DNA of 5,575 nt from CAZQYB01 sp964582985 (GTDB taxonomy: Bacteria > Planctomycetota > Phycisphaerae > Sedimentisphaerales > Anaerobacaceae), in the NCBI GenBank assembly GCA_964582985.1, contig CAZOUM010000108.1, positions 1 through 5,575 of the forward strand, given 5' to 3'. This document shows positions 1-5,550 of this stretch, one piece after another; the first letter of the stretch is position 1, and the number at the start of each line of letters is the position of its first letter. Position numbers and translations under genes: made by a program. The notes beneath the pieces were generated by a model. It saw only the letters and a list, made by a program, of their open reading frames with translations. It was not told the origin of the DNA and searched no databases.

Positions 1-1
1 A

Positions 2-358
2 GGCGGCGTGTTAGGATTATCGTTTGGCTTTTTGGGATTTGTTGTTTTGGCGTGGCTGCTGGCAAAGTACCTGCCTAAACTGGAGTTTCTCAGCGGATTG
101 ATACTTGTGCCGACCGCTGCGAAACATGGCATTGAAATGGAAATCAGTATGACAGTACCGCCTGAAAGTAAAACAACAGGCGTAAAAGTGGGGGACATCG
201 GCGAGGTGATTTCGACGCTGCGGCCTACGGGTAAGGCAGAATTCGGTGACGCAATAGTTGACGTCGTTGCGGAGGCGGAGTTTCTTGACAAAGGCACCAA
301 GATCGAGATAATCGAAATTCACGGCAACAGGGTCGTGGTTAGAGGCGTGGAAGATTAA
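2..358 (+). CDS. NfeD-family membrane protein, C-terminal part (5' end outside window)
   Basis: This is the 3' end of a gene whose reading frame is open to the left edge, so the GTG at position 8 is most likely internal rather than the true start. The visible part begins with a hydrophobic helix (about 20 residues, GLSFGFLGFVVLAWLLAKYL) and ends in a compact beta-rich domain with the motif GDIGEVISTLRPTGKAEF followed by VDVVAEAEFLDKGTKIEIIEI. That is the OB-fold domain of NfeD proteins, which follows the last membrane helix. In long family members a ClpP-like serine protease domain and several membrane helices come before it; none of that is visible here, so protease activity cannot be judged. 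NfeD proteins are known partners of SPFH/flotillin proteins, and floA lies two genes downstream. Family assignment is firm; the long architecture is inferred. Confidence 0.85.
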   Translation, partial: GGVLGLSFGFLGFVVLAWLLAKYLPKLEFLSGLILVPTAAKHGIEMEISMTVPPESKTTGVKVGDIGEVISTLRPTGKAEFGDAIVDVVAEAEFLDKGTKIEIIEIHGNRVVVRGVED

Positions 359-412
359 TATCTTAAATACCCATTTGCGCGCAAGTGGGAAACGATTGAC
401 AGGTGTGACTGT

Positions 413-904
413 ATGGATTGGTGGCTTGTATTTGCTGTTTTTCTGTATTTTGCCTGTGCGGCTTTGATAGTAGCTGAAGTATTTGTGCCGAGCGGGGGCG
501 TGATAAGTATTTTTGCGCTCGCCTGTTTGATTGGCGGGGTAGCGATATTCTACACACACACCGAGGTCGGCTGGATAGGTGTAGTTATTGCCATTGTAAT
601 GGTCCCATCAGTTTTGATAATCGCTTACAGGATATTCCCAAAAACCAGATTCGGCAGGGCGGTCATACTCACACCGCCGGAACGGCAGCAGGGGGACGCC
701 ATACCGGATACGCCCGAACTAAAAGAGCTGCTTGGCGCTGTCGGGGAGGTCCTTACGCCGCTGCGGCCGGTGGGGATGTGTGATTTTTCAGGACAGAGAG
801 TTGAATGTGTGGCCGAAAGCGGTTATGTTGATAAAGGTAAGAAAGTCGAGGTCATCGATGTGGAGCACAGGCGGTTGACCGTTCGTGTAGTAGAAGAAAC
901 TTAA
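413..904 (+). CDS. Short NfeD-family membrane protein (second NfeD paralogue)
   Basis: The 163-residue product has three hydrophobic segments (about residues 4-25, 30-47 and 52-74), then a hydrophilic linker and a C-terminal OB-fold domain (about 105-160). The join of the first two helices carries AEVFVPSGGVIS, typical of NfeD membrane domains. The C-terminal GAVGEVLTPLRPVGMCDF and YVDKGKKVEVIDVEHRRLTVRVVEE align closely with the end of the preceding gene, so the two are paralogues. It lacks a protease domain and belongs to the short NfeD class. ATG 413 is chosen because it opens the membrane segment; AGGTG at 401-405 is only a weak ribosome site. It starts 54 bases after the previous stop and floA follows 20 bases after its own stop, so it is probably cotranscribed. 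The likely role is at the membrane with FloA; the exact function of short NfeD proteins is not established. Confidence 0.85.
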   Translation: MDWWLVFAVFLYFACAALIVAEVFVPSGGVISIFALACLIGGVAIFYTHTEVGWIGVVIAIVMVPSVLIIAYRIFPKTRFGRAVILTPPERQQGDAIPDTPELKELLGAVGEVLTPLRPVGMCDFSGQRVECVAESGYVDKGKKVEVIDVEHRRLTVRVVEET

Positions 905-910
905 TGAAAT

Positions 911-917
911 GAAAGGG
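911..917 (+). promoter_or_regulatory. Ribosome binding site of floA
   Basis: GAAAGGG lies seven bases before ATG 925, purine-rich and well spaced. It supports this start and stands out because the fourth gene of the operon has no comparable site. Confidence 0.6.
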
Positions 918-924
918 CAAAAAC

Positions 925-1938
925 ATGCATAACTTAACGAACATAATCCTGGCAGTAGACGATCCGGGCAGAGTCATCGTAACGGTGGTTGTGGTCATTG
1001 CCGTCTTAGTGGTATTAGTGTTCTTCCTGCTGTTTTTGAAGTTTTTCAGGCTGTGGCTGCAGGCGAGATTATCCCGAGCGGATGTGAAGTTCTCAGAGCT
1101 TATCGGGATGTGGCTTCGGAAGGTCGATACCAGGACGATAGTTCTGAGCAAGATAACGGCGATTCAGGCGGGTCTGACACTAACCACTCGGGATTTGGAA
1201 AGCCATTTTTTAGCCCGTGGGGATGTCTGGAAGGTCGTTCGTGCCCTTATCGCTGCAAACAGGGCAAACATTGATTTATCATTGCAGACGGCAACTGCGA
1301 TTGACTTAGCCGGTCGTGACATCCTCGAAGCAGTCCAGACGAGTGTAAATCCAAGGGTCATTGATTGTCCCGACCCAGCAAAGAGCAGAGGTACTATTGA
1401 TGCGGTTGCCCAGGATGGTATCCAGTTAAAAGCCAAGGCGCGGGTAACGGTCCGGGCTAATATTGAGAGATTGATCGGTGGGGCTACTGAAGAAACGGTA
1501 ATCGCCCGTGTCGGTGAAGGAATTGTTACTACTATCGGCAGTGCCATAACATACAAATCCGTTCTGGAGAACCCGGATAGTATCTCCAAGTCGGTTTTGT
1601 CGAAGGGGCTGGATGCCGGCACGGCTTTTGAGATTTTGTCTATTGATATTGCCGACGTCGATGTAGGCGAGAATATCGGTGCCGCACTCCAGAAGGCCCA
1701 GGCCTATGCCGATTTGGAAAGGGCAAAGGCAGAAGCGGAGAAACGCAGGGCAATGGCGGTCGCACGCGAGCAGGAAATGAGGGCGCTGGTTGTGGAAAAC
1801 GAGGCAAAAGTGCCGTTGGCTATAGCTGAGGCCTTTACTAAGGGCAATCTCGGCATTATGGACTACTATCGTTTGAAGAATATCGGCGCCGATACGTCAA
1901 TGCGCGAATCCATCGCGAAGCCGAAAAAGAAGGAATAA
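925..1938 (+). CDS. floA: Flotillin-like protein FloA (SPFH domain)
   Basis: The 337-residue product is a FloA-type bacterial flotillin, close to the usual length of about 330. These proteins form oligomeric scaffolds in functional membrane microdomains and affect membrane fluidity, protease and signalling complexes. A single N-terminal membrane segment (about residues 17-38) is followed by the SPFH/PHB domain (about 55-240) with family landmarks: LESHFLARGDVWKVVRALIAANRANI, IDLAGRDILEAVQTSVNP, ARVTVRANIERLIGG, EETVIARVGEGIVTTIGS and KGLDAGTAFEILSIDIADVDVG. A charged coiled coil with Glu-Ala repeats follows (about 250-297), then the conserved end GNLGIMDYYRLKNIGADTSMR and a lysine-rich tail. 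A good ribosome site (GAAAGGG, 911-917) precedes ATG 925. Position after two NfeD genes is the classic context. The coiled coil looks about seven residues shorter than in Bacillus FloA as I remember it. Confidence 0.96.
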   Translation: MHNLTNIILAVDDPGRVIVTVVVVIAVLVVLVFFLLFLKFFRLWLQARLSRADVKFSELIGMWLRKVDTRTIVLSKITAIQAGLTLTTRDLESHFLARGDVWKVVRALIAANRANIDLSLQTATAIDLAGRDILEAVQTSVNPRVIDCPDPAKSRGTIDAVAQDGIQLKAKARVTVRANIERLIGGATEETVIARVGEGIVTTIGSAITYKSVLENPDSISKSVLSKGLDAGTAFEILSIDIADVDVGENIGAALQKAQAYADLERAKAEAEKRRAMAVAREQEMRALVVENEAKVPLAIAEAFTKGNLGIMDYYRLKNIGADTSMRESIAKPKKKE

Positions 1939-1946
1939 CAGATAAG

Positions 1947-1980
1947 ACTAAAGACACCGTACTAAAGACGATAGACTAAA
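1947..1980. repeat. Short direct repeat with 14-bp period between floA and the next gene
   Basis: ACTAAAGAC occurs at 1947-1955 and again at 1961-1969, and ACTAAA recurs at 1975-1980, so the three copies start exactly 14 bases apart. The array fills the first half of the 76-base gap after floA. No function is evident; it may be a small tandem duplication or a protein-binding array. Confidence 0.5.
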
Positions 1981-2014
1981 TTAACGGCATTCAATATTCG
2001 GGCTTATACGGCGT

Positions 2015-2605
2015 ATGAACGCTTTGTTAGCACAAGTAATTCTGGCTGCTCGAAACAGGGGCACAGAAGGCTGGATGCAGATGCTGGTCTTTGTGGTCCT
2101 GGCGGTTGTGTATGCGCTCGGCAGTATTCTCAAGGCAAAATCAAGCAAGGCTGAACAAGAGAAAGATGAAGAGCTAACGCCCAAGGGGCCACGTAAACCG
2201 TCTGGGGGCTTGAGGCGCTTACAAGAGGAATTTCTACGGGAGGTTCGCGGTCCCGCGGGGCCTGCGCCGCAGCCGCAAAGACAGGCGGTCCCGCGAAAAG
2301 TCCGGCGTCCTGAGCCTCGTGTCGACCAGCCCTGGAAAATGCCGGAATTCGCCGACTTATCAGTACAGGGCCCACAACTGGAGTCTGGGATAGAAGAACT
2401 TCCTGAGTATACCAGTAAGACTGTCAAGAAACTGCAAGGCAGGCCGCTCGGCTTTGCGGCGAAAGCGACTAAGGTTGAGGATGTTTCTGAGCCTGTCCTG
2501 GACTACGCGGACAGGGACGAACTGACAAGGGCGATTCTGCACTACGAAATCCTCGGCAGACCTTTATCGATGCGGGACCCATCGGAGCGTATCATCGGGC
2601 TTTAG
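2015..2605 (+). CDS. Uncharacterised membrane-anchored protein downstream of floA
   Basis: I cannot assign a function. The 196-residue product has one hydrophobic segment near its N-terminus (about residues 20-39, WMQMLVFVVLAVVYALGSIL), then a long polar stretch rich in Lys, Arg, Pro and Gln that looks disordered (about 40-110). The C-terminus is better ordered: about residues 168-193 run from RDELTRAILHYEILGRP to SMRD. As I recall it, an AI(L/V)...EILG.P..(L/M)R tail recurs at the ends of small membrane proteins of planctomycetes. The likely topology is a short outside N-terminus and a cytoplasmic body. ATG 2015 is the only usable start: an in-frame stop sits at 1982-1984, and no Shine-Dalgarno site precedes it. 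It follows floA by 76 bases on the same strand, so a link to the NfeD/FloA system is plausible but rests on position alone. Confidence 0.75.
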   Translation: MNALLAQVILAARNRGTEGWMQMLVFVVLAVVYALGSILKAKSSKAEQEKDEELTPKGPRKPSGGLRRLQEEFLREVRGPAGPAPQPQRQAVPRKVRRPEPRVDQPWKMPEFADLSVQGPQLESGIEELPEYTSKTVKKLQGRPLGFAAKATKVEDVSEPVLDYADRDELTRAILHYEILGRPLSMRDPSERIIGL

Positions 2606-2607
2606 GC

Positions 2608-2636
2608 TTCACACAGCAAATCGGCTTAATCATAAT
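2608..2636 (+). promoter_or_regulatory. Sigma70-like promoter just after the fourth gene
   Basis: TTCACA (2608-2613) and CATAAT (2631-2636) each match five of six bases of the -35 and -10 consensus, with the ideal 17-bp spacer. A transcript would begin near 2642-2644. No protein gene follows for over 400 bases on this strand, which suggests an untranslated RNA. Found by eye; promoter-like pairs also occur by chance. Confidence 0.45.
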
Positions 2637-2641
2637 TCCGC

Positions 2642-2850
2642 GGTGCGCTGAAGGCATGCGATTCCGGAGACTCAAGTTCACCGGCGAACTCTTGTGGGGC
2701 TCGTTCGGGAATCGGCCGGTGACCGAGTTATATTCTTCTGTCAAGACGCGGATGTCTTATTTGAGTCCATTGAGATAAGACCCTTGTTAGCGGAATCAAA
2801 CTGAGCGAAAGTGGGCCATCACTGGAAAGTGGAACCCTACCGCTCTTTCA
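2642..2850 (+). ncRNA. Candidate structured non-coding RNA of unknown family
   Basis: Downstream of the promoter at 2608-2636 several complementary segments could form a folded RNA. CGATTCC (2659-2665) pairs with GGAATCG (2708-2714). The next eight bases, GCCGGTGA (2715-2722), pair with TCACCGGC (2678-2685) inside that loop, giving an H-type pseudoknot with no bases between its stems. AAGAC/GTCTT (2743-2758) competes with GTCTTATTT paired to GAGATAAGAC (2754-2781, one G-T). GAGCG/CGCTC (2803-2807/2841-2845) encloses GTGGG/CCTAC (2811-2815/2836-2840, one G-T) and CACT-GGAA-AGTG (2820-2831), a GNRA-type tetraloop hairpin. I see no match to RNase P RNA, tmRNA, SRP RNA, 6S RNA or the common riboswitches. 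Seven- to eight-base complements occur by chance in 450 bases, so the case rests on their arrangement and the promoter. Both ends are approximate. Confidence 0.35.
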
Positions 2851-3057
2851 ACGTCCCATAATGTATGTTATGTTTCATTCAGGCATATTCTTGGCTCACA
2901 GAGCATATTTGTCTTTTTCTCGCATTTTCGGCCAGATAGTGTGCCGTTGTGATTTGTTGTACTGCTGGAAAGGCGGCGGCGGGCTCCAGTGGATAATCAC
3001 AGGCGTCACGCTGATGAGGATTAATCTAACTAACTCTTGGCCAGCATCGCAAATGTT

Positions 3058-4665
3058 TTAGAAGCGGTAGTAGGCGTTTCTTGCCTGGTAGGCTGTGTCG
3101 GAGAGGCTGTCCCACATAGCGGTCGCTCTGTCGAGCAGGCCCAGGTTCTGAAGGACTATTGAGATGTTAACTGCGGAATCTGTGCAAGCAAAGTTGCTCT
3201 CCATAAATCGGTCGAGATTAAGAAGCGACGATGCGAATTTTAACTTGTCGCAATAAAGCAGAGCTGTCTTGTAGTGCAGCTCGAGCGTGTCTTTGTCGAG
3301 ACAATCAGGGCCGATTAGCTGCTCCAGTGCCATTTCTTTCTGGCCTGTTTCAAAGAGACAGACTGTGAGTTTGCTTCTGGCCCTGCTGTATGTGGGGTTT
3401 ATCTCCAAAGCGCCCTGGAATGCATTGATGGCCTCGGCCATTGAACCCACGCTCATCAACAGGACGCCGAGCCTATAGTGCAAATCGGGGTTCTGCGGGC
3501 GTTTGCTGAGCTGCTGATGATGCGATTGAATCACGGCCGACATTAGCTCGTTTGACTCATCATCGCCGCTGGATTCAAAACTCTCACCAAAGCTTACCTT
3601 GAATTGTAATGTGGCTGTTTCGGCAAGCAGTAAAGAGCTGTTCGGCTGAATTGCGGCCGCCAGTGATAGCGTTACGAGGGCATCGGAGATTTTTCCAGCC
3701 AATTTCTGCGCAATTGCCAGGCCGATATAGGCGTCAACTATCTCGTCATTTATCTCAGTTGCCTTGTTGAATTGTAGTGCGGCCAGCCGCTCTTGCTGCA
3801 GGTTCAGATATTGTGTTCCGAGCTTTATGGTCGCCTCGAGAAAATCGGGACTGATGCGAAGTGCTTCCTGGTATTGCAAGACTGCTTCAGGGTCCATACC
3901 CAACAAATTGAGAATGTCTGCTCGTTTCAAGGCCAAATCGGGCTTATCGGGATTCTCCTCCAACAGGCGCTCAACCTGCTCCAGTGCTTCGTCAAGCTGG
4001 CCCTCAGCGATGAGCTGCTCTATATCATCGTTTTCAGCGTCGAAATTATCAGGGTGTATTAAGATTGCGGTGTTGAATGCCTCTACAGCAGATTCATAGT
4101 TGGCGTTAGCAATATACAGGTGCCCAAGCGTGACCAGGGCTGAAATATCGTTCGGATATTCATTTCTTAGCAGCACGTATTCCTGTATGGTTTTTTCCAG
4201 TTGGCGGTTTTTAAGATATATTGCGGCCAGGCGCTGCCTGGGCAGCTGCAAGTAATTTTTGAACTTGAGACAATCCTGATAAAACTCGACAGCCTGAGAT
4301 TCTCTGCCAAGCCGTTCGTAACAATGGCCGAGCGCATAGAGAGCCATCGTATTATTCGGCTGGCGCAAATATACTGAATTTAGCTCCTCAATAGCGCTTT
4401 GCAGTTGGTTCTTTGCGAGGAATATTGCGGCTGCTGCCATTCGCCCCAGTGTGCAGGAAGGATTATCAAAAAGATATAATCGGAGCTGCTCTTGGGCCTT
4501 CTCCGGTTTTTTTTCGGCCATTAACTCAATGATATTGTTTAGCTGCTGGTATTGCGGGGATTGCTCGTGCTGCTGATAGGGTTTGACCACACTCAGCCAG
4601 TGCCATATCAAATCGGGGGCATCGATGGTAATCGCCCTGCCGAAAATTTCCAGCAGCTTGCTCAT
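3058..4665 (-). CDS. Cytoplasmic tetratricopeptide-repeat (TPR) protein
   Basis: The 535-residue product is built almost wholly of TPR helices and has no signal peptide or membrane segment, so it should be a cytoplasmic protein-interaction scaffold. The opening MSKLLEIFGRAITIDAPDLIWHWL is a non-repeat N-terminal segment. TPR units run from about residue 40 to 345 (clear examples: MALYALGHCYERLGRESQAV at 107, ALVTLGHLYIANANYESAVE at 176, ADILNLLGMDPEAVLQYQEA at 249). An acidic, Ser/Glu/Asp-rich linker near 359-375 interrupts the array, and it resumes at about 394 (DLHYRLGVLLMSVGSMAEAI) to near the end. The start at 4665 is supported by a strong GGAGG on the minus strand (4675-4671), five bases before ATG. 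It is transcribed alone, convergent with the floA operon and divergent from the sigma factor gene. The binding partner cannot be told from the sequence. Confidence 0.92.
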   Translation of the reverse strand: MSKLLEIFGRAITIDAPDLIWHWLSVVKPYQQHEQSPQYQQLNNIIELMAEKKPEKAQEQLRLYLFDNPSCTLGRMAAAAIFLAKNQLQSAIEELNSVYLRQPNNTMALYALGHCYERLGRESQAVEFYQDCLKFKNYLQLPRQRLAAIYLKNRQLEKTIQEYVLLRNEYPNDISALVTLGHLYIANANYESAVEAFNTAILIHPDNFDAENDDIEQLIAEGQLDEALEQVERLLEENPDKPDLALKRADILNLLGMDPEAVLQYQEALRISPDFLEATIKLGTQYLNLQQERLAALQFNKATEINDEIVDAYIGLAIAQKLAGKISDALVTLSLAAAIQPNSSLLLAETATLQFKVSFGESFESSGDDESNELMSAVIQSHHQQLSKRPQNPDLHYRLGVLLMSVGSMAEAINAFQGALEINPTYSRARSKLTVCLFETGQKEMALEQLIGPDCLDKDTLELHYKTALLYCDKLKFASSLLNLDRFMESNFACTDSAVNISIVLQNLGLLDRATAMWDSLSDTAYQARNAYYRF

Positions 4666-4670
4666 ATAGC

Positions 4671-4675
4671 CCTCC
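4671..4675 (-). promoter_or_regulatory. Shine-Dalgarno site of the TPR gene
   Basis: Read on the minus strand this is GGAGG, within GGGGAGGG, five bases before ATG at 4665. It is the strongest ribosome site in the window and fixes the start of the TPR gene. Confidence 0.8.
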
Positions 4676-4912
4676 CCGAGTCGTCGGGTAATTGCTTGTT
4701 GGTTTCTTTGTGTTTTCTATGGCCCTGCGGTGAATTCCTTTTCTTTGCACCTGCTATAAGAGGGTATCGACAATAAAGAGACCCGTGTTAATCGGTGTTT
4801 TGACGAATAGTCAGAGGGACATTTATTTTGCCCGGTATATGTGGCGATTGTGTGTGCTGTAGGGTTTGTTGCGGTTCTAAAGGCCGGTTATCGGGTTTTG
4901 TCACCCCCCTAC

Positions 4913-4921
4913 TGTGGATAA
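4913..4921 (-). promoter_or_regulatory. Exact DnaA-box 9-mer
   Basis: TGTGGATAA on the plus strand is TTATCCACA on the minus strand, the consensus DnaA box with no mismatch. It lies about 67-75 bases upstream of the predicted transcription start of the sigma gene and just before an AT-rich run. It is a single box, so it is not evidence of an origin; DnaA-dependent control of the promoter is one possibility, chance another. Confidence 0.4.
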
Positions 4922-4931
4922 ATACCAGCAC

Positions 4932-4981
4932 CTTTTTAATTTTTTTATGTCGCAAATTCGGCGGGTTGTGCACTATATAAT
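4932..4981 (+). promoter_or_regulatory. Promoter of the ECF sigma factor gene
   Basis: A perfect -10 hexamer TATAAT sits at 4976-4981, which puts the transcript start near 4988 and gives a leader of about 29 bases. The -35 position (CAAATT at 4953-4958 with a 17-bp spacer) is poor. A T-rich tract (4932-4946) lies at about -42 to -56, where an UP element binds the RNA polymerase alpha subunit, and could compensate. The form fits housekeeping sigma rather than ECF autoregulation, since no GAAC-type -35 is seen. Confidence 0.6.
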
Positions 4982-4998
4982 GAGAGTTCGGATTCTCA
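4981..4998. repeat. Inverted repeat at the start of the sigma transcript
   Basis: TGAGA (4981-4985) is complementary to TCTCA (4994-4998) around an eight-base centre. It overlaps the end of the -10 box and the predicted transcript start, so it could be an operator. The short arms make this tentative. Confidence 0.3.
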
Positions 4999-5016
4999 GG
5001 GATTTTAGAGGTATTT

Positions 5017-5550
5017 ATGGGCGTGACTGACGGATACTACATTGGGCGTTGTTTGGATGGCCACCCGGATGATTTTCGGTACCTTGTTCGGCGTTATCAG
5101 GGTGTTTTGCTGGCGCATCTGGCAGGACAATTGGGCAACCGCGATACTGCCGAGGAAGCGGCACAGGAGACCCTTGTGCGAGCGTACTTTGGCCTTGAAA
5201 GACTGAAAAAGCGGGAGTCGTTTTTTGCGTGGCTGTTAGGTATCGCAAACCGGGTGGCGAAGGAACAGCGAAGAAGCGAGCAACGACGGCGCAGGATTGG
5301 TGACGTGTTGTCCGAGACGGCGGCCGAGCCGGAGCTTTCACAGGATTATGCCCTCGAACGAGCCATTGCCGCCCTGCCGGAACGGTACCAGCAGGTAGTT
5401 CTGCTACGATATTACGGCAATTGCACCTGTAGCCAGGTAGCTGAGCAACTTGCTATGCCGTTGGGGACAGTTACAAAAAGATTATCGCGGGCCTATGCTA
5501 TGCTGCGTGAATCGCTGCAGCAAGATGAGAATTGTGAGGTGCAAAAATGA
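5017..5550 (+). CDS. ECF-family RNA polymerase sigma factor (RpoE-like)
   Basis: The 177-residue product has the two-domain layout of extracytoplasmic-function sigma factors, which direct RNA polymerase to stress or envelope-response promoters. Region 2 covers about residues 16-90: FRYLVRRYQGVLLAHLAGQLGNRDTAEEAAQETLVRAY is region 2.1-2.2 (core binding), and FFAWLLGIANRVAKEQRR is region 2.3-2.4 (-10 recognition). Region 4 covers about 113-166: IAALPERYQQVVLLRYY followed by the helix-turn-helix CSQVAEQLAMPLGTVTKRLSRAYAMLRE, which reads the -35 element. An unusual basic run of Arg and Gln (about 84-93) ends region 2. AGAGG at 5007-5011 lies five bases before ATG 5017. The stop overlaps the next start as ATGA, so the pair is translationally coupled with a likely anti-sigma factor. 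The target regulon cannot be told from here. Confidence 0.95.
   Translation: MGVTDGYYIGRCLDGHPDDFRYLVRRYQGVLLAHLAGQLGNRDTAEEAAQETLVRAYFGLERLKKRESFFAWLLGIANRVAKEQRRSEQRRRRIGDVLSETAAEPELSQDYALERAIAALPERYQQVVLLRYYGNCTCSQVAEQLAMPLGTVTKRLSRAYAMLRESLQQDENCEVQK

Larger units (their letters stand above)
2606..3057. other. Gene-free convergent intergenic region
   Basis: This 452-base stretch lies between the plus-strand NfeD/FloA operon and the minus-strand TPR gene. It holds a promoter-like sequence (2608-2636) and a structure-rich segment (about 2642-2850), listed separately. From 2861 on I see no credible gene. The best, weak, termination candidate rightward is GCTC/GAGC (2894-2904) followed by a T-rich run to about 2920. 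GCGTCACGC at 3003-3011 is a perfect palindrome about its centre base. No clear intrinsic terminator for the TPR gene is visible. Confidence 0.7.
4666..5016. other. Divergent intergenic region between TPR gene and sigma factor gene
   Basis: This 351-base region should hold promoters for both flanking genes. The right side carries a DnaA-box-like 9-mer, a T-rich tract and a perfect -10 box for the sigma gene, listed separately. For the minus-strand TPR gene I find only weak candidates, for example GTGACA with TTTAGA 17 bases on, within about 4880-4910 on the minus strand, and do not call one. No coding frame here looks real. Confidence 0.7.

Noticed and set aside
17..559. Minus-strand open frame of 180 codons opposite the NfeD genes
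   Set aside because: It is antisense to two clear NfeD-family coding regions and its translation is low-complexity, His/Arg/Tyr-rich, with no domain.
2739..2744. Perfect TTGACA on the minus strand
   Set aside because: At 16-18 bases downstream on that strand the sequence is CACCGG-like, with no usable -10 box.
3011..3030. CTGATGAGG, resembling the CUGAUGA core of a hammerhead ribozyme
   Set aside because: The required GAAA after stem II and a matching stem III with cleavage triplet are absent.
2861..3061. Plus-strand open frame of 66 codons in the convergent intergenic region
   Set aside because: No ribosome site, unusual composition (many Cys, Trp and Phe without pattern), no recognisable domain, and it runs into the end of the TPR gene on the other strand.
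3764..4099. Plus-strand open frame of 111 codons inside the TPR gene
   Set aside because: Serine/cysteine-rich antisense shadow of a well-supported TPR coding region.
4816..4829. GGGACATTTATTTT, which resembles ends of REP elements linked to IS200-like (RAYT) transposases
   Set aside because: No inverted partner copy and no transposase is present in the window, so it may be coincidence.
4932..4946. T-run considered as an intrinsic terminator tail
   Set aside because: The sequence before it forms only a 3-bp stem (TGG/CCA), and no plus-strand gene ends nearby; its place at about -50 of the sigma promoter suits an UP element better.
4788..4973. Minus-strand open frame of 61 codons in the divergent intergenic region
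   Set aside because: It crosses the DnaA-box and T-rich promoter region, has no ribosome site that I can see and no recognisable sequence.
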